DNA of 64,000 nt from contig NC_133491.1 in the NCBI RefSeq assembly GCF_025370935.1, positions 11,966,858 to 12,030,857 of the forward strand. The letters are read 5' to 3'. This DNA comes from Choristoneura fumiferana (lineage: Eukaryota > Arthropoda > Insecta > Lepidoptera > Tortricidae). Positions 29,887 to 39,850 of the stretch are shown here, piece by piece (within the stretch, counting starts at the first letter, position 1; the number at the start of each line of letters is the position of its first letter). The notes beneath the pieces are model-generated. The model ran no database searches. It was not told the DNA's origin and worked only from the letters and a program-made list of their open reading frames with translations. Both the position numbers and the translations under genes were made by a program.

Positions 29887-30950
29887 CTCATATAAACATA
29901 ACTTTGACTTATTCTTCTTTATGCAGGGAAACAGTTGTAGATAATTGAGCAGAAATACTATTTAAAATCATAAATTTATTTTAACAAAAATATTTTCCGC
30001 TTTCCATCTTTAAAACAAAAAGGTGGATTTTTTCGCAGAAAATGTCTCAGTGAAATGAACATTTTCGAGATATGTGCCTAGGGTCATTGTCTTATATGTT
30101 TTCACCGCAAGAGTTCTTACGTAGGTAAAGGAATGAAGGAACGAATCTAATATTAGGTATAAAATTATGACACAGGGAATTTTACTCAAAGGAGACTCAT
30201 TAGGGATCCGTAGACGTGTGCTCTAGGTTTCACTAATAAGTGTCACGAAAATGGTTTGAAGAACCCTCATAGAGTCGAATAATAAAAATATTTGAATTTG
30301 AATAAGTTAAAAATCGTAATATGTTTTTTAAATTGTCTATTATTATTGAATTATTATTTTAGTCAAAGTAAAGTTCATGACTATAAAAATACTTAACTTC
30401 AAAATTTTCATGAAATCAGAAACCGGAGGTATGACTGACGTTTCAATGCACAACACTTCTCAAACTTCTTTTTCATTTATAAGCAAACATTAAATACAGT
30501 ACCTATAAAGGAATTTAAACCTTATCAGGGTTAATAGAATTAACATTTTATATGGAAAATGAAAACCAACGAAAATTTTAAAACTTCAGTTATCTGATGT
30601 ACATTCAGAAATAGCTGCATACTTTTGTACTTTGTCGTTTTACAGCAATGTACTTAACACCATACTGACAAATATGCTAATATGACAAAGTAAAAAAGTG
30701 ATGCGCTACTTTTGATGCTGACTGTACCTAGTACCTACCTAATTCTTACTTAAAACTAATTCCTTTTGTCAGTTAAGCAAGCACTAAGGCCAGTGTTAAG
30801 AATTGTAAACCCAACAGTATAGAAATATTGTATGGAAAAATTAAAACAAACATTTTAAAAAATCAGCTACGTTTAGGTATATCATTGAAACAAAAATTAG
30901 GAGGCGAAGAAAGGGCTATTTTCTTAGTTTTAGCGCTCTTTCTTTTTAAT
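29887..30950. other. No feature recognised (block A)
   Basis: AT-rich and present in both blocks with only small indels; no supported ORF. Confidence 0.45.
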
Positions 30951-31165
30951 CCCCGACGCTAAAAGAAAATGAGTCTGTCGGTCTCTCTGTCTGCCTGTTT
31001 TTGTGTAGCTCTCAAACGAATAAACCAATTTCAACGCGGTTTTTTACGGGAAAGCGTACGAGTATGTCCTTGCGGTAAATGACGTTATAATCGGTTTAGC
31101 CGTTTTTAAGATATTGAACTTTGAAATTACAGAGTCAGATGTTCCCAATATTTTAAATTGGCTAG
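30950..31165 (+). repeat. Dispersed repeat, ATCCCCGACGCTAAAAG type (block A)
   Basis: Starts ATCCCCGACGCTAAAAGAAA with a CTGTCGGTCTCTCTGTCTGC run, then AAACGAATAAACCAATTTCA. Its style matches moth dispersed repeats; class unknown. Its counterpart is 55926-56130. Confidence 0.45.
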
Positions 31166-31312
31166 GACAAATTAATTAGGTCAGTTGAAAATCAATCCTC
31201 AAGGGTTGAACCCCTGTAGAAGTTTATTATATTATGACAGATGAAAACGTTGGTAGAGTAACAGAGATGTAGGGAAGACGGTGAATTTCCATATATTTCT
31301 GCGTGGTAGAAA

Positions 31313-31551
31313 CTAATATTATAAATGTGAAATTTTGTAAGTTTATTTGTTTATTTGTTTATTTGTTTGTTTGTTTGTTACTTCATCACATAAAAACCGC
31401 TGCACCGATTTAGATTAAAATCGGTGTACAGATAGTTTGCGTCCCGGAAAAGGACATAGGATAATTTTTATCCCGGAAAATTGCACAGTCCCCGCGGGAT
31501 AGCGATAACCGAATTCTTTCTAGGACGGAATCGCGGGTAGCGGCTAGTGTA
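31313..31551 (+). mobile_element. Helitron-like element with (TTTG/TTTA)n microsatellite (block A)
   Basis: CTAATATTATAAATGTGAAA followed by repeated TTTATTTG/TTTGTTTG units, then GGACATAGGATAATTTTTAT and GCGGGTAGCGGCTAGTG. The block B copy (56293-56512) has fewer microsatellite units. Confidence 0.65.
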
Positions 31552-32454
31552 TAATATTATTTTATAGCTGATTTTTCACTTCAGCTTTTCCTTAAAAAAA
31601 ACAACTTTCGAGTACCTACTTAGTGTTAAAATCAAAATCTTCTCAATTTTTTTTTCAAGCAATTTTCCTCCCAAAATCTCCGTTTAGGCGTTACGTAACA
31701 AACAAACACTTTGCTTTTATTTGTTTGGATAAGATTAGATTACGGACAAAACATGTCAAATTAATTAAGCAAAAGATACGGTGCCACTTAAAGTATCAAA
31801 TTGTTTTAATTAATTTTATTATGCGTAGGACTTGGTACTTCTCATTTCTTCACAATACGCCGTGGCCCAAAAATACGTTGACAAAATTAAAAAGTCAATT
31901 AAATCGGTCAAGTGCGAGTCGGACTACATTAAGGGTTCTGTAATTCCGTACAATGTTTCGAAAACAGTTCAGTAATAAGTTTTTGCTAAAAATTCTCATA
32001 AGTACTAGCTTTTTTGCGAATATAAATCATAAAATTAGTAATCACCGCGATAGTCTAAAACATTATGTTGTAGGTACTTTTTGTTCTACTGGTTATCAAA
32101 GTAACTCGTCAAGACGAATCAAACGAGTCCAAACTTGATGCGGTCGGTTTGTAATATTACAGAGTTCTTATGGCTTGAGGCCAGTTCTTCTATAACATGA
32201 ATATTACAACTTTAATTGAACCTTGTCAGAACCTGCGCTGTCAAAAAATGTCTATACTATTTCCAAGAGTTAAAACACGATTTGACGTCAGCCTCGACGC
32301 AGTTCAAATATTTGGCATCCCTAAAAGGTTGGACTTGTCTGATATTTCCCTGTTTGTTTATACATTTACATACGGCCACTGCACCGTTTTAATTAATTTG
32401 TTAGGTATATTTTTGAAACGAAATGATAAATTTGAATTCGGCGAAGAAATAGGT

Positions 32455-32600
32455 AAAGTTACCGGCATAGCTCGACGATTATGCAGAAGTGGATTGAGGG
32501 CCACATCGCAAGAAGAACAGATGACCGATGGGGGAGACGTAATCGAGTGGTCAGCGTCAACCGGAAGACGAAGTGTTGGCAGGACGGCCACCGGTTCCAT
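32455..32600 (+). pseudogene. RTE-like LINE remnant (block A)
   Basis: Frames on the plus strand contain VIEWSASTGRRSVGRTATG and, shifted, HIARRTDDRW-like text. This is the same C-terminal region as 23254-23590 but in the opposite orientation and more worn. Its counterpart is 57470-57605. Confidence 0.55.
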
Positions 32601-32854
32601 ACTTGCATATTTACGTTTCATACAAGTGGCGAATTGCCGTTCATTGTGGCGTTCTAGAGGAGAGGCCTTTTGTTCAAAGAATCATAGTAAACGACCATTA
32701 TGACAAACATTACATTGAGGCTTATACTCGTAATATTATGGATTGCGAATGATACTTATGAGTATGTGGTCTTATAAGGTTGTGGATCCCTAATCATTAT
32801 GTTTTAATGTTCTATGACGTCACTGTTTCATAAATCTATGTAATGTGGAAGTCA

Positions 32855-32925
32855 TCATCATCATCCCAACCTATATACGTCCCACTGCTGGGCACAGGCC
32901 TCCTCTCAGAACAAGAGGCCTTGGG
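32855..32925 (-). mobile_element. SINE family A tail, reversed (block A)
   Basis: ATCATCATCATCCCAACCTA, then CGTCCCACTGCTGGGCACAG and GCCTCCTCTCAGAACAAGAG. Its counterpart is 59056-59126. Confidence 0.7.
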
Positions 32926-33251
32926 CGAATGTGGAAGTACTCCAAACTATTCCATCTCTAATATTGACAAACTGAAAATAGACATCCATTGAAATAACAA
33001 CCTTAAAAATACGTCCTAGTCTCTCGAGGAAAGGTAAGGTAGCGCTGTACATATAACAATATAATACAGCAGGGCTACTACTAAATTCGAAGTTCGAATC
33101 GTATAGTTCCGCTGACACTTATATTATTGAATAATAATAATAATAACAACTGAGATACAGGTTTATACCTAGTTCAGTGGTCAGTGACTTCATAAACTTA
33201 TGTACAATATCTTTTTGTTCAATAAAATATTTTTATTCTTATTATTATTAT

Positions 33252-33965
33252 CAAGGAGCGGAATTCTCATTGCAAAAATCAAATGTCAAGAGGGATTGAC
33301 CATTGTGTTTTATCGACTATTTCCAGTTATCGATTTTTCGCATGTTACCGACTTTTAACCTTATTCTGTAGCATTTGACCTCTTATTGATAAGCCACTTG
33401 CTTTCTTTTATTAAAATCAATATTACATCACGTCACATTTTACATTTGATGTCACTTGAGTTTTCATACATATTATTTTATTAGGTTCCCTTGTCAACGA
33501 AAATGATTAATCGTAAAAGAAAAACGATTAACAAATGGATAAAGTAATATCCTTCTCTTAATTTTAAATTATTCTCTTACTTCTCTTAGTTTAAATGGTG
33601 ACAATGTAGAGAAAATAATAACAATTCTTAGTTACAACAGACAAGATGAAGAAAATATAATAAATTAGTACAGATATAGATTTCGATTCTGTTATTTTGA
33701 ATGAAGGTAAGTCTATTCTATCGTCAGTTACGCTGTTTAACATTTCCGTTTCGGTTTTGTGTTTAAATTGTAACAAACACACAGGTCTATTTTTTTTGGT
33801 AGCCTGTAGTGTCCCACTGCAGGACAAAAGCCTCCCCCATTACAGGTCTAATTTCATTATCTAAAATATATCGTGCTAACTGACAATTAAACATCGACAG
33901 TCGATAAAACACAATGGTCAATCCCTCTTGACATTTGATTTTTGCTATGAAAATTCCGCTCCTTG
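33252..33965. mobile_element. hAT-like MITE, 714 bp, intact in block A
   Basis: About 66-bp terminal inverted repeats start CAAGGAGCGGAATT and have about three mismatches. ATTATTAT flanks both ends (33244-33251 and 33966-33973). The first 20 bases resemble those of the 21273-22280 element, so they form one family. 33792-33846 contains a fragment of another repeat. In block B the homologous piece is shortened and its left interior is inverted (59453-59645). Confidence 0.85.
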
Positions 33966-34094
33966 ATTATTATTAATAACCCCGCATAACTCACGTTTTA
34001 AATCGACATTAGCTCGACATGTTTCGGGCTAATTCGTAGCCACGCGACTCAGCGTTATTAAGGTTTATTTCATTAATACTATCTTAAATATTCA

Positions 34095-34395
34095 TCATCA
34101 TTATCCCAGCTTATAAACGTCCCACTGCTGGGCACAGGTGTCCTCTCAGGATGAGAAGCCTTGGACCGTAGTTCCCACGGGCCCAGTGCAGATGGGAACT
34201 TCACTCGCACCATTGAATATCTTCGCAGGCTTGTGAAGGTTTCCTCGCGATGTTTTCCTTCACCGTAAAGCTCGCGGTAAATTTCAAATGCAATTTCGCA
34301 CAAGAATTTCGAAAACTCAGAGTTGCGAGCCCGGGTTTGAATCCATGATCCTCTGCTTGAGAGGCTATAAGTCAATCCACTAGGCCACCACAGTT
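34095..34395 (-). mobile_element. SINE family A, reversed, near full length (block A)
   Basis: Reads CAGCTTATAAACGTCCCACT to CTAGGCCACCACAG on the plus strand. On the minus strand it carries the A-box and a B-box-like GGATTCAAACCCGG. The block B copy (60831-61085) has lost about 45 bp. Confidence 0.75.
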
Positions 34396-34654
34396 TTTGT
34401 GTCTATCTTAAATATTGTAGAAAGAAAATTTTACTGAATGAAAACGTCAAATCGCTTTTAAAAACAATTAGGTACAACTCCATTCAAAGATTTTTGAGTA
34501 ATCCCCGGTCTGAATTGGGTATCGTCCCCACCCACCAATAGTAAAAAACATTTTCTAATTTAAATAGATCAACTCGCCCCCGAAAACACCCACATAACAA
34601 ATTTCAACGAAATTATTTGAACTCCAACGATTTTGATTCCTATCTCTTTTAACT

Positions 34655-34769
34655 TCCTAACGCCCAAGTCAAATTTTTGATTTATGAACATCAAACTTTA
34701 TGTCATCTGTGATAGAGTTTGATGTTCAAATTACAATAAGTCCTTTATAAAGGACTCTGAGCGTTAGGA
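34655..34769. mobile_element. Small palindromic MITE, 115 bp (block A)
   Basis: Ends TCCTAACGC and GCGTTAGGA. An internal pair GAACATCAAACT / AGTTTGATGTTC (34686-34697, 34716-34727) gives a hairpin. It is fully conserved in block B (61388-61502). Confidence 0.65.
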
Positions 34770-35384
34770 GGATAAATACTCAGCGGCACAAAATTTGTCC
34801 CACTCTTCATACAAAATGACCTATTCATTGCTTACATTTGAGGGCCAGATTATTTGCCGTTCAGTATATTTACAATATTAATAATATTTATGTAGAGTTG
34901 CTCGTCTAGAGATATAAGATTAATGCCCACGAACTAGACAATACAAGTACGGTTACGTACTTTGTTTAGCGTTCTTGAAATAGAACAGCGTGTGGCCATA
35001 TTTAACCCACAATATGAAAGACGGACACAGCGTGATGTTTTCGTTTGAAGTAAACTAGGTCAAGTACCGTACTTGCACGCATCGAAGTAACCTAATGGGC
35101 CTCGCGTCCTTTTTGTAGCACAAAATGTACATTTACCTTGGAAGTTGTTGATTTCATCTGATTTCATACAATATCTCTTGATTCCAACTTCCGGTATATG
35201 ATAGATTTTCCGTGGAAATTCTGAAATCAATAAAAACTAAAGCAACTACTCAAACGCATGGACCTAAGTGTCTTTGGCCCTTAGGCAGTTGTCTCGCCGC
35301 CGGCGAGGAAGGATCGGCTATTGACTATTTTCTCGCTCAAGACACGAGCGAGCGGACACATCGTGATATGCCTGGCCAACTTTT
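34770..35384. other. No gene supported (block A)
   Basis: Present in both blocks. A short plus-strand frame near 35212 shows no motif and differs between blocks by a small deletion (GAGC unit). Confidence 0.45.
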
Positions 35385-35422
35385 AGGCATAACATGAAAT
35401 GGCGCCATTTCACGATATGCCT
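35385..35422. repeat. 38-bp palindrome centred on GGCGCC (block A)
   Basis: The core TGAAATGGCGCCATTTCA is a perfect 18-bp palindrome, extended by AGGCAT...ATGCCT. The block B copy (62115-62152) keeps ATATC where A has ATAAC, so block B is the more symmetrical. Confidence 0.85.
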
Positions 35423-35777
35423 AGGAATTTCGTATTCTGGCGGATTTTACGATCGGCCGCCGACATACATAACAATTGCTCGTTAAAAGATTTAAAATAA
35501 AAAATAAACGACACATGTGATACATACATAAGAGGCAAAACTTTAAAATGTTTTTTTTTGACTTCCAACATCAAAAATTTATCAAAAAAGATGTTTTACA
35601 CCTTAGAATGGATTCGTTTTTAAACTCCAAAATCCTCTTAATGTAATTTTTATAACCTTTAGTAATTCTAGCCCTATGAACTTTGCTCCAACCTTTATGA
35701 TCGTCGCGTGATATTGAGAGCTCAAACGTGTAGGCGGATCGTTACTTACCTAGACAACTACTATTAAAACTGTATTG

Positions 35778-36264
35778 TAGGTATATGTAGACAGTGCCAC
35801 GAGAGTTGAAGTGAATAATAACACACACAGCTACAACATGTCGTGGAATGACAGGAGGATTTTGACATTTACTCATTCATTTAATTCATTCTCCTTTTGT
35901 ACAACCACTTTTTGTAGCTCAAAAAAAAATCAAATGATTTATTCAGTAAATAGGCCGCAATGGGCACTTTTACACGTCATTTTTTTAAACTACCAGCGCT
36001 TTCGGAAAGACCATCATTGCCAAGAAGAATGCGCCGCAAGAAACTTGGCAGAAAGTCATTTTTTCATAAAAATATATTTACAAATAAAATACTTAAAAAC
36101 TATATTATACAATTAAAGAAAAAAAATACAAAACATAATAATAAAAGAAATACAGGGATGTATGGGGTCCCTTAGTTACAAATGTTACAATACTAAACAC
36201 TAACTATATGTAAGCTGTTGTGTGTAATCATTCACTTCGACTCTCGTGGCACTACCTATACCTA
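35778..36264. mobile_element. MITE with GTGCCACGAGAGT ends (block A)
   Basis: GTGCCACGAGAGTTGAAGTG on the left is mirrored by CACTTCGACTCTCGTGGCAC on the right, with looser symmetry outside (TAGGTATA). The interior in block A carries a LINE fragment at 35990-36060 that is missing from block B (62514-62882). Confidence 0.7.
35990..36060 (+). pseudogene. LINE tail fragment present only in block A
   Basis: CTACCAGCGCTTTCGGAAAG, then AAGAATGCGCCGCAAGAAAC. This is a phrase I recognise from lepidopteran LINE 3' ends. Block B lacks about 110 bp here. Confidence 0.45.
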
Positions 36265-36399
36265 AGTATTTGATTTGTGTAAAATACAAAGTGATTTTAT
36301 GAGAGTTTTCTCTGACAACTGATGTACTTAGTTGGCGCTAGTATCGTGAACCACTGGTATCGTGGTTCATAAGCCAATAGGAAACAACAGACTGCTGGG

Positions 36400-36713
36400 C
36401 AAGGCTCGGATACCGGTTAAATTTCCAAACCGTTATCATGTACTTGGCGCAAAACTTTTTCATTTTGGTTTCGTCCGCGATTTTTTTTTAAACCGGTTTT
36501 TAAGGGAACATTTCCATAAAGTTCTTGTCAGATTAACCGGTTTAGAACAATAAAAACCGGTTTATTCCGGCGGTGGATAAACGTTGCCGCACGCCACTGG
36601 CCGGCCAGCTATCACTCGACGAATAAACCGGTTTATTTAGGGTATAGTTAAGGTCTTAAAAACCGAAATAAACCGGTATTTACCGCTATTTTATAAACCG
36701 GTTCCGAGCCTTG
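36400..36713. mobile_element. hAT-like MITE CAAGGCTCGG, 314 bp (block A)
   Basis: Ends CAAGGCTCGGATACCGGTT and AACCGGTTCCGAGCCTTG, rich in AACCGGTT motifs inside. CTGCTGGG flanks the left (36392-36399) and CTGCTGGC the right (36714-36721). Block B (63018-63352) has CTGCTGGG on both sides, confirming an 8-bp target duplication. Confidence 0.85.
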
Positions 36714-36858
36714 CTGCTGGCCTACTAATAAATTCCTCCTCCTCTCACTCTCACTATTAAATTCCATTAGCGTCAGCGGAACGGTACCCTACGATACGAA
36801 CTTCCATTTTCGAATTTCGTAGTAGCCCAGCTGTTCCGTCAAACGGGCCTCTCTCTAA

Positions 36859-37308
36859 TGCCGCATACAGACTCACGCTGAGAACCCCCGAGAACACCCG
36901 AGAAGCGTGAATGTGATCGCTTTCTCGCCGTCTCGTTCTCGCGCTCGTCTGTTCTCCGATCGGTGTCGGTATTTTCAAAGGGTTTCTCGGGCGAGACACG
37001 AGAACGGTATTACATTCTTGTTCGGTCTCAGTGCGACCGTGGACTTAATTGTGTGTTGTCGACGTTGTCGTGTTTACAAGTGTAATTCAGTGCTATAAAA
37101 TGTGGAGTAACGCATTAGAATTAAAGTTCATAGAACATTTTCATTCAGAGCCTATTTTATGGGATGCAAGCCGCTGCACTGTCGTCCATTCCGGATAACG
37201 ATCGAGAATGCGAATGAGGTCGCATGAGTGTAGATGCCTTCTCGGTTCTCGCGCAATTTCTCGGCAAGACTTCTCGCCGAGACTTCTCGCGTGAGTCTGT
37301 AGGCGCTA
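36859..37308. mobile_element. MITE present only in block A, 450 bp
   Basis: Both ends share CTACAGACTCACGC-like inverted repeats (left GCATACAGACTCACGC, right GCGTGAGTCTGTAGGC). TAA lies on both sides (36856-36858, 37309-37311) and occurs once at the empty site in block B near 63500. TAA fits a PIF/Harbinger-type target. Inner TTCTCG/CGAGAA motifs are repeated. No transposase is present. Confidence 0.85.
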
Positions 37309-37541
37309 TAACGTCATCTAGCGAGCGATATTTTGCCTACCTATCAAGAAACCTTTATTGTAGAGCTGTCAAATTAACATCTGGGTAAATGTTCAGCGTT
37401 TTCGTGACGTTTTTTTTCGCTTATTTATTATGATCATGGTTACATTTTTATGAAAACTAAAGACAATACCGATTCTGAAGCTAGCGTGATCAAAATTCTT
37501 GCGATTTGTCCTTTCCCTTTTGCTAATAAACGTGGGATAGT

Positions 37542-37743
37542 AAAGCCGCATTCACACTTGTCTGTCGTGTTGTGTCGTGACGCATCAGAGCGGTGTCGGT
37601 TTCATACATACATTATTATAGTTGCATTCATGCAGTGTGTTGTGACGGCTTGTATTGTGTCGCATCACAAGCTATAGAGAGAGAGAAGAAAGAGACAGAG
37701 AGCATCACAACACAACACTACAGATAAATGTGAATTCGGCTTA
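37542..37743. mobile_element. MITE with GCCGMATTCACA ends (block A)
   Basis: AGCCGCATTCACACTTGTCT mirrors GATAAATGTGAATTCGGCTT; further pairs include TGTTGTGTCGTGACGC / GCATCACAACACAACA. Its counterpart is 63738-63936. Confidence 0.7.
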
Positions 37744-37757
37744 AGGCTGCAGCTCCA

Positions 37758-37912
37758 CTGAGGCGGAGACGAGCGGAGCGGAGAGGAGACGTGTAGGATC
37801 GACCAATCATATTAGTTGAAATCCACTTGAAATCCACATCTCGGAGACGAGATGTAATATGATTGGTCGATCCCTACACGTCTCCTCTCCGCTCCGCTCG
37901 TCTCCGCCTCAG
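37758..37912. mobile_element. Foldback element with about 56-bp near-perfect arms (block A)
   Basis: The left arm starts CTGAGGCGGAGACGAGCGGA and the right arm ends TCCGCTCGTCTCCGCCTCAG. The arms continue through GGATCGACCAATCATATTA. Only the left arm of the block B copy is inside the window (63952-64000). Confidence 0.85.
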
Positions 37913-38783
37913 TTTATGATGTTTAACCGACCAGTCGAAAAGCTCGAGTATTCACCCTCCTCTGCCACTACCCAACCAGCAAAATCCCTCTTACAACCAT
38001 CTCAAGACTAAAATTTTAACTCTAATATTGGTTTATATCATCGTATAAGCCTGGATTTTGGGCACAAATTATAAGCGTATTTATTTTAACATCGTCCTAA
38101 TATCAGTCTTAATTGAATACTGTTCGCATTTACAATAATCTTTACAAAACTAATTTAAAGCTGCCTTAGGCTAATATCGCTTTTACGTAAGTATTTTGTA
38201 AGCCTGCATAGGCTTATATATGGTCCAACGTTAGAATCTTGTGAGCCTTAACAAGCTTATTTTGATTTTATGTACGACCATACGAAATTTTGAAACATTC
38301 CGCGTGCATTATGCTCGGTGAGTGAACTGCAGCGTGGCAGAATAAAATATTGTAGTGACAAACTGAATGCAAGTATAATAATAGTAGTAATATTAATAAC
38401 GTGTTTGTTATCATTGGTGGTTTTTATGTTGCGCGGTAAGTATTTACGTTGGAACATATTATTACTGTAAGTAGACCCTGTTTTACGCTTCAAATTTCAT
38501 GCGCCCACTCAAATAATCAATAAAATAGATTTTCTATCCTCGTATATTTTTTTATTTCTAATATTTGTAGTGAAATGATGCCATTGTTTATAGTTTGCAC
38601 TTTTCGCAGCACACTATTAGACTATTGTAAGATCATTTACTCTAATATTAGCATTCTGAATACAATGGTTACGGCCATGTTGAATTAATTTAGGGTTCCT
38701 TGCTTTCCTACATAAAACATGAACTGTTTAACCTTTACGTGATTTTATCCTAACCTGATCACTTGACTTTATAAAACAAATAT
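37913..38783. other. No gene; AT-rich sequence up to the scaffold gap
   Basis: End of the left contig. It has no counterpart here because block B is cut by the window end. Confidence 0.5.
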
Positions 38784-38883
38784 NNNNNNNNNNNNNNNNN
38801 NNNNNNNNNNNNNNNNNNNNNNNNNNNNNNNNNNNNNNNNNNNNNNNNNNNNNNNNNNNNNNNNNNNNNNNNNNNNNNNNNNN
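38784..38883. other. Scaffold gap of exactly 100 N
   Basis: A run of 100 N is the usual placeholder for a gap of unknown size. It separates the contig holding block A from the contig holding the Gypsy element and block B. Confidence 0.98.
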
Positions 38884-39497
38884 AAAAAAAAAAAAGTTCA
38901 TGATTCAAGCCTCTACGGTACCTTATATTAAAAAAAAAACTACATTTAACAAAAAATAAAAAGATAGTCTTGAATCATGGTCGCTGTGGTGTACACTGTC
39001 AATTTAAAGGTTAACTCACGAAACAATGTAGCAACTGTCAGTAGGTACCTATGTACCTAGGTAGATAACTGTTTTTAATAGGAGTATAGTATAACTTAGT
39101 TTAAGTGTAATTATTTATAGCTATGTTAATATTATTTTAGTAGGTATCTATATGTACTGATAACAATGACACTATAGTGTTACAGGCTTGTCTTAAAATT
39201 AGGGTTCCCGTATACTTTTTATTGTATTTTTTTTTTTATTATTCTGTTTACAAATGGTTCACATCCAAGTAAGCCCTAACTGTAGATATTGCCATAAAAA
39301 AAAATCTTAGTGTAATGGATGTGCTACACATCCTCGCGAGTCCTCGCGTGCCTTATTAATAACATTGTAATGGTAAGAATAAGTGCCGTAGCACTTTTTA
39401 AGTATTGAAGTATTTAATTGCTACGTCTTTAAAAAAAAAATCTGGTCTCAAGAAGATGTATATGCATATCTAAAAAAAAACACTTATGAAATATTTA
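38884..39497 (-). other. AT-rich sequence downstream of the Gypsy pol frame; 3' LTR not found
   Basis: On the minus strand this follows the end of pol, so it should hold the 3' untranslated part of the element. No copy of the 110-bp 5' LTR is visible. A small inverted pair (CATGATTCAAG / CTTGAATCATG, 38898-38978) lies next to the gap. The element may continue into the gap, or may be truncated here. Confidence 0.5.
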
Positions 39498-39850
39498 TCA
39501 AAACCTATATTGCGGTGGGTTCTTACGTCTGCATTCCCTCATGTGACGATGGACCTGGGCCGGTTCAGGTGGCGAGGTGGATGTAGGTGACAAAAATGGG
39601 CTGTCACTGTAGTCTGATTCTGGTGACGCTGCCTTAGACTCGCGGCGCGCGGCCCCCGCAGGCGTCCGGGGCGTCCGCGACGGGCTCGTCGCCTGGCCGC
39701 TAGTGCTGCGCCGCGGTGTCATCGCAACGACAGACTCGTCTCTTAGTGGAGCCTGAGCCTGGTCGTCAGGTCGTGGGTCACACCCCTCCTGCGGCCCTGG
39801 TCTGCTGATAACGGGTCGCTTGGACAGATTAACATACTTGATCGCCGCCT
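39498..39850 (-). pseudogene. Frame-shifted C-terminal tail of the Gypsy pol
   Basis: After the shift near 39845 another frame continues the Pro/Ser/Arg-rich tail typical of Gypsy pol ends and stops at 39498 (last residues CRRKNPPQYRF). The main frame instead runs into a stop at 39743. The shift removes only the integrase tail and may be a sequencing or assembly error. Confidence 0.65.

Larger units (their letters stand above)
21884..37806. repeat. Block A: first copy of a 16-20 kb duplicated segment
   Basis: Colinear and same-strand with 43931-64000. Matching landmarks: 25142/47192, 26428/50722, 29704/54697, 32197/57203, 36400/63018 and 37758/63952. In about 370 bp sampled at 24481-24850 against 46521-46890 I count 7 substitutions. 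Large differences are discrete insertions, most with target duplications. Block A is about 15.9 kb and lacks four or more elements present in block B. Confidence 0.95.

Noticed and set aside
32197..32703. 168-aa plus-strand ORF as a host gene
   Set aside because: Its second half is a worn RTE LINE C-terminus, and the block B version is broken by frameshifts, so no purifying selection is visible.
38884..39497. 3' LTR of the Gypsy element
   Set aside because: I looked for the 110-bp LTR text (TGTAGTGTCTACG..., GAGGGCGCAGC, GCAAACATTACA) and did not find it; only weak TG/CA coincidences exist.
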